DNA from: Bacteroidota bacterium | Lineage (GTDB): Bacteria; Bacteroidota; JABWAT01 | Assembly (NCBI GenBank): GCA_020161835.1 | Contig: JAIUNL010000006.1 | Location: 124,001-188,000, forward strand | Direction: 5' to 3' | DNA length: 64,000 bases | Shown: positions 61,743-64,000 of the stretch, one piece after another | Layout: every line of letters begins with the position of its first letter | How positions within the stretch are numbered: position 1 is the first letter of the stretch | Translations under genes and position numbers: made by a program | Notes under the pieces: generated by a model | The model's database searches: none | What the model was told of the DNA's origin: nothing | What the model saw: the letters and a program-made list of their open reading frames with translations, nothing else

Positions 61743-62927
61743 TTATGCTTGTTTTGAAAGCCTGAAAACCTCGCTGAATGTAGGTTCCTTCCCTGTAATC
61801 AAAATGGAAACCCTGAAAATTTTAGCTGCAAGTTTCCGTAATAAATAGAACGTCAGTACAAGTAAAAGAAATGATCCGGCAAGTTGCCAATTATCAACTT
61901 CGGTAATGGCCCAACGGATGGGCATTGAGGTTGCTGAGGTTAATGGAAACCAGGAAAGAAAAAGTGCCAATCCGCTGTCAGGGTCACGAATGACCAAAAA
62001 GGAAGTCACAACAAAAACAATGGGGAGCATCATCAGTGAGCTTTTCGCCGAATTATTGGGGTCGGTAATAATTGAAGCAATGGCAGCCAATATTGCATTC
62101 CAAATCAAAATACCGATCAGTGCAAACGGCAAATAGATAAGAATTGAAGGCAAAGATAAATAGTCAAGTATGCCTGATGCAGGTAAACCTGTAAACTGGA
62201 AAAACAGCATTCCACCGAGTATACTCATGATTGCATAAGTCAGCATGGATGATAAGCCGGTAAGGGTAATCCCATATATTTTTCCATCCATCCAAACCTG
62301 CGGACTTATAGCAGATACAATTTGTTCGGTAATTTTTAACTGTTTTTCTCCGGTTATTGCTGTAAACTGATAGGCAAAACATAGGAACACCACCATAATC
62401 ATGAGTCCGGCAAAAAAGTAGGAAAGTACCACTCTTTTAGCAGAATTATCGGAATAAATAAAAGATTCCTGTACCTGGGCAGGTGACAAAACTGTAGCCA
62501 ATTCAATCTGACTTAGCCCAATTTTTTTCATTTCTCTTTGTTTTTGATAGTCAGTTAAATCAGCTTTCAGTTTAGAAATGGCACGTGTGTTTTTATATGC
62601 ATTTACAACAAATCCTTCTGACCCGGATTCAAGCAAAATACCTTCTTTTTGATTTCGGATAAGTTCAAGAAAATCCGCCTTTTCGTCTTTTGGAATTTCC
62701 TTTACGATGTAACGGCTGTTGAGAAAATCAGATAATGTCGTATCCAAATTATTCACAACAGAGATCTCCATTTTTTGCTCTGTATCAGAAAATGCATATT
62801 TTCCGCCAAAATAACCAACAGTTGAAACTGCCAGCATAATGATTATGCCTAATGCTTCATTCTTTGGTTTAAAAAAACGGCTGAATTCCCAGCGGGTAAC
62901 AGTTAAAACCTGCGAAAAATATCTCAT
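61743..62927 (-). CDS. ABC-2 type permease (NatB-like)
   Basis: A 394-residue permease with an N-terminal helix, a long extracytoplasmic domain (about residues 45-175) and about five C-terminal helices. RYFSQVLTVTRWEFSRFFKPKNEA and FAYQFTAITGEKQLKITEQIVSAI are typical of NatB/YhaP-type ABC2 membrane proteins. It pairs with the ATPase encoded directly upstream (2-base gap). The cargo may be sodium, as in NatAB, or a peptide or lipid. Confidence 0.9.
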   Translation of the reverse strand: MRYFSQVLTVTRWEFSRFFKPKNEALGIIIMLAVSTVGYFGGKYAFSDTEQKMEISVVNNLDTTLSDFLNSRYIVKEIPKDEKADFLELIRNQKEGILLESGSEGFVVNAYKNTRAISKLKADLTDYQKQREMKKIGLSQIELATVLSPAQVQESFIYSDNSAKRVVLSYFFAGLMIMVVFLCFAYQFTAITGEKQLKITEQIVSAISPQVWMDGKIYGITLTGLSSMLTYAIMSILGGMLFFQFTGLPASGILDYLSLPSILIYLPFALIGILIWNAILAAIASIITDPNNSAKSSLMMLPIVFVVTSFLVIRDPDSGLALFLSWFPLTSATSMPIRWAITEVDNWQLAGSFLLLVLTFYLLRKLAAKIFRVSILITGKEPTFSEVFRLSKQA

Positions 62928-62929
62928 AA

Positions 62930-63862
62930 TTATTTCTTTTTTAAAAGTTGAAGAAAAATGTCGTGCAGATCGGGTTTGTGGCTTGTTATATCACAAATGC
63001 CTTCAATTTTTGCCAAATCATGCAACACCTTCGCCAGGTTTGTTTGCAAGTTGAATGTAATTTTTACCCGGAAATCATCAATTTCGTCTATGCTTTCAGC
63101 ATCGGTTAAATTTTGAAAGGAAGCTTCGCTGAAAGGTGTTTCCAACTGAAGTTCAATGATTATTTTGTCACCAAATGATTGATAAATTCCGGGTAGTGAA
63201 CCGTTATAAACTTCCTGCCCATTATTGATCAGAAACAACTTATTGGCAATTTTCTCAACCAGCGACATCTGATGAGCGCTTAACAGAATGGTTGTACCCA
63301 GATTATTGATTTCTTTAATAAAATCGATAAATAGTTCCTGGTTAAGCGGATCCAAACCTGAAAAAGGCTCGTCCAGAATTGCAAATGCAGGTTTATGAAG
63401 TATTGAAGCCACAAACTGAATCTTTTGCTGATTTCCTTTGGAAAGAACCTGCAGCTTTTCTTTGGCTCTGTCAGCAAGACCAAGTTTTTCAAGCCAATCC
63501 AAAGCAGATTTCTTTGCCTCGGTCTTTTCCATTCCCCTTATGGTTGCCAGGTAAACCAATGACTTGAGTATTGGAACATCCAGATATAAGCCTCTTTCTT
63601 CAGGCAAATAACCAATATCTTCAGCATCAGGCACCTGATTTTGTTTTCCATTCAGATTCCATTCAATACTCCCGCTGTCGGGTTTAATGATATCAAGCAA
63701 CATTCTGAGTGTTGTGGTTTTACCTGCACCATTTGGACCTAGAAAAGCATAAATATCGCCTTGCTCAACTGAGAATGAAATTGCATTCACAGCCTTTACA
63801 TTCATAAAGTCTTTGCTGATTGAATTAACCTTGAGAACCGTTTTTTTTAGTTGATCAACCAT
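62930..63862 (-). CDS. ABC transporter ATP-binding protein (NatA-like)
   Basis: A 310-residue ATPase. Walker A is AFLGPNGAGKTTTLRMLL, the signature is LSKGNQQKIQFV (Q-loop and LSKGNQQK), and Walker B is FAILDEPFSGLDPLN. A C-terminal regulatory segment of about 90 residues follows. The layout matches NatA/YhaQ-type ATPases of the export class. It forms a pair with the NatB-like permease downstream. Confidence 0.96.
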   Translation of the reverse strand: MVDQLKKTVLKVNSISKDFMNVKAVNAISFSVEQGDIYAFLGPNGAGKTTTLRMLLDIIKPDSGSIEWNLNGKQNQVPDAEDIGYLPEERGLYLDVPILKSLVYLATIRGMEKTEAKKSALDWLEKLGLADRAKEKLQVLSKGNQQKIQFVASILHKPAFAILDEPFSGLDPLNQELFIDFIKEINNLGTTILLSAHQMSLVEKIANKLFLINNGQEVYNGSLPGIYQSFGDKIIIELQLETPFSEASFQNLTDAESIDEIDDFRVKITFNLQTNLAKVLHDLAKIEGICDITSHKPDLHDIFLQLLKKK

Positions 63863-63874
63863 TTAGAATCCTTT

Positions 63875-64000
63875 TTACTTTTTATTCAATTCAGCATAAT
63901 CAAAAACCAGATTGCAAAAGGTGATTACACCTAACTTGAAGGCAGCATCATCAATGATGAATTCCGGAGTGTGATGGGGCGCTGCCGTTTTGGGGTAATC
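63875..64000 (-). CDS. M20 peptidase/amidohydrolase, C-terminal end only
   Basis: The last 41 residues of an open frame from the right edge end in DYAELNKK and contain TAAPHHTPEFIIDDAAFKLGV. The PHHTP-x-F-x-ID-x-x-A-x-x-x-GV pattern is the C-terminal metal-ligand histidine region of M20/IAA-amino-acid hydrolase-like amidohydrolases. The stop lies 12 bases before the NatA ATG. The rest is outside the window. Confidence 0.8.
   Translation of the reverse strand, partial: DYPKTAAPHHTPEFIIDDAAFKLGVITFCNLVFDYAELNKK

Overview
The window looks like the chromosome of a Gram-negative bacterium of the Bacteroidota/Chlorobiota (FCB) group. The grounds are a DUF4837 lipoprotein, a TonB-dependent receptor with an N-terminal carboxypeptidase-like domain, many lipoproteins and secreted glycosidases, low-to-moderate GC, tRNAs without encoded CCA, and intergenic repeats of a kind common in that group. 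Many starts carry clear Shine-Dalgarno sequences (for example the cytochrome c gene, tig, clpP and terC). That is unusual for class Bacteroidia and suggests a deeper lineage; this placement is inference. Nearly all genes are on the minus strand. The M3 peptidase gene (36046-38154) is the only confident plus-strand gene.

Region 1 (1 to about 22.7 kb) is one large surface-polysaccharide operon read leftward. It starts with a winged-helix/degenerate nucleotidyltransferase regulator (22160-22693) and the ABC permease Wzm. Then come an FAD-dependent UDP-galactopyranose-mutase-like protein, a GT39-like membrane protein, a lipoprotein, a small unknown gene and the ATPase Wzt with a C-terminal glycan-recognition domain. 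Next is a block that could make and transfer an unusual CMP-activated acid: a HAD phosphatase, two DUF115/GT42-like (Maf/sialyltransferase-type) proteins, a divergent GAPDH homologue, a CMP-sugar cytidylyltransferase, an HpcH/HpaI aldolase, a D-2-hydroxyacid dehydrogenase and an O-acyltransferase. Glycosyltransferases, a DegT aminotransferase, a WbqC protein and a GNAT acetyltransferase follow, and the left edge cuts a further glycosyltransferase. Most neighbours overlap by 4-14 bases. The absence of NeuB or KdsA beside the cytidylyltransferase makes this block the best candidate for an undescribed pathway.

Region 2 (22.9-36 kb) is housekeeping: clpX-clpP, tig, tRNA-Leu, a GH53 galactanase, DUF4837, a polyprenol/diacylglycerol kinase-like protein, ftsH, hpt, tilS, a CAT-anticodon tRNA and initiator tRNA-fMet (each tRNA with its own terminator), a two-heme cytochrome c and a small membrane protein. 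Its intergenic spaces hold palindromic elements, heptanucleotide tandem repeats and a duplicated 60-nt repeat.

Region 3 (36-53 kb) is mixed accessory: an M3 metallopeptidase, a PIN/DUF6364 toxin-antitoxin pair, a short-chain dehydrogenase-like protein, a TonB receptor, several multi-pass membrane proteins, a secreted esterase, LuxR- and AraC-type regulators beside DUF4386/DUF2938 membrane proteins, OsmC, a shortened YdeI protein, a DinB-like protein, and the rifamycin ADP-ribosyltransferase Arr. Region 4 (53-64 kb) holds phosphoenolpyruvate carboxylase, a split small membrane gene, TerC, an outer-membrane protein, a cation transporter, a GH5 glycosidase flanked by direct repeats of a VOC gene end, a NatAB-type ABC transporter and the end of an M20 amidohydrolase.
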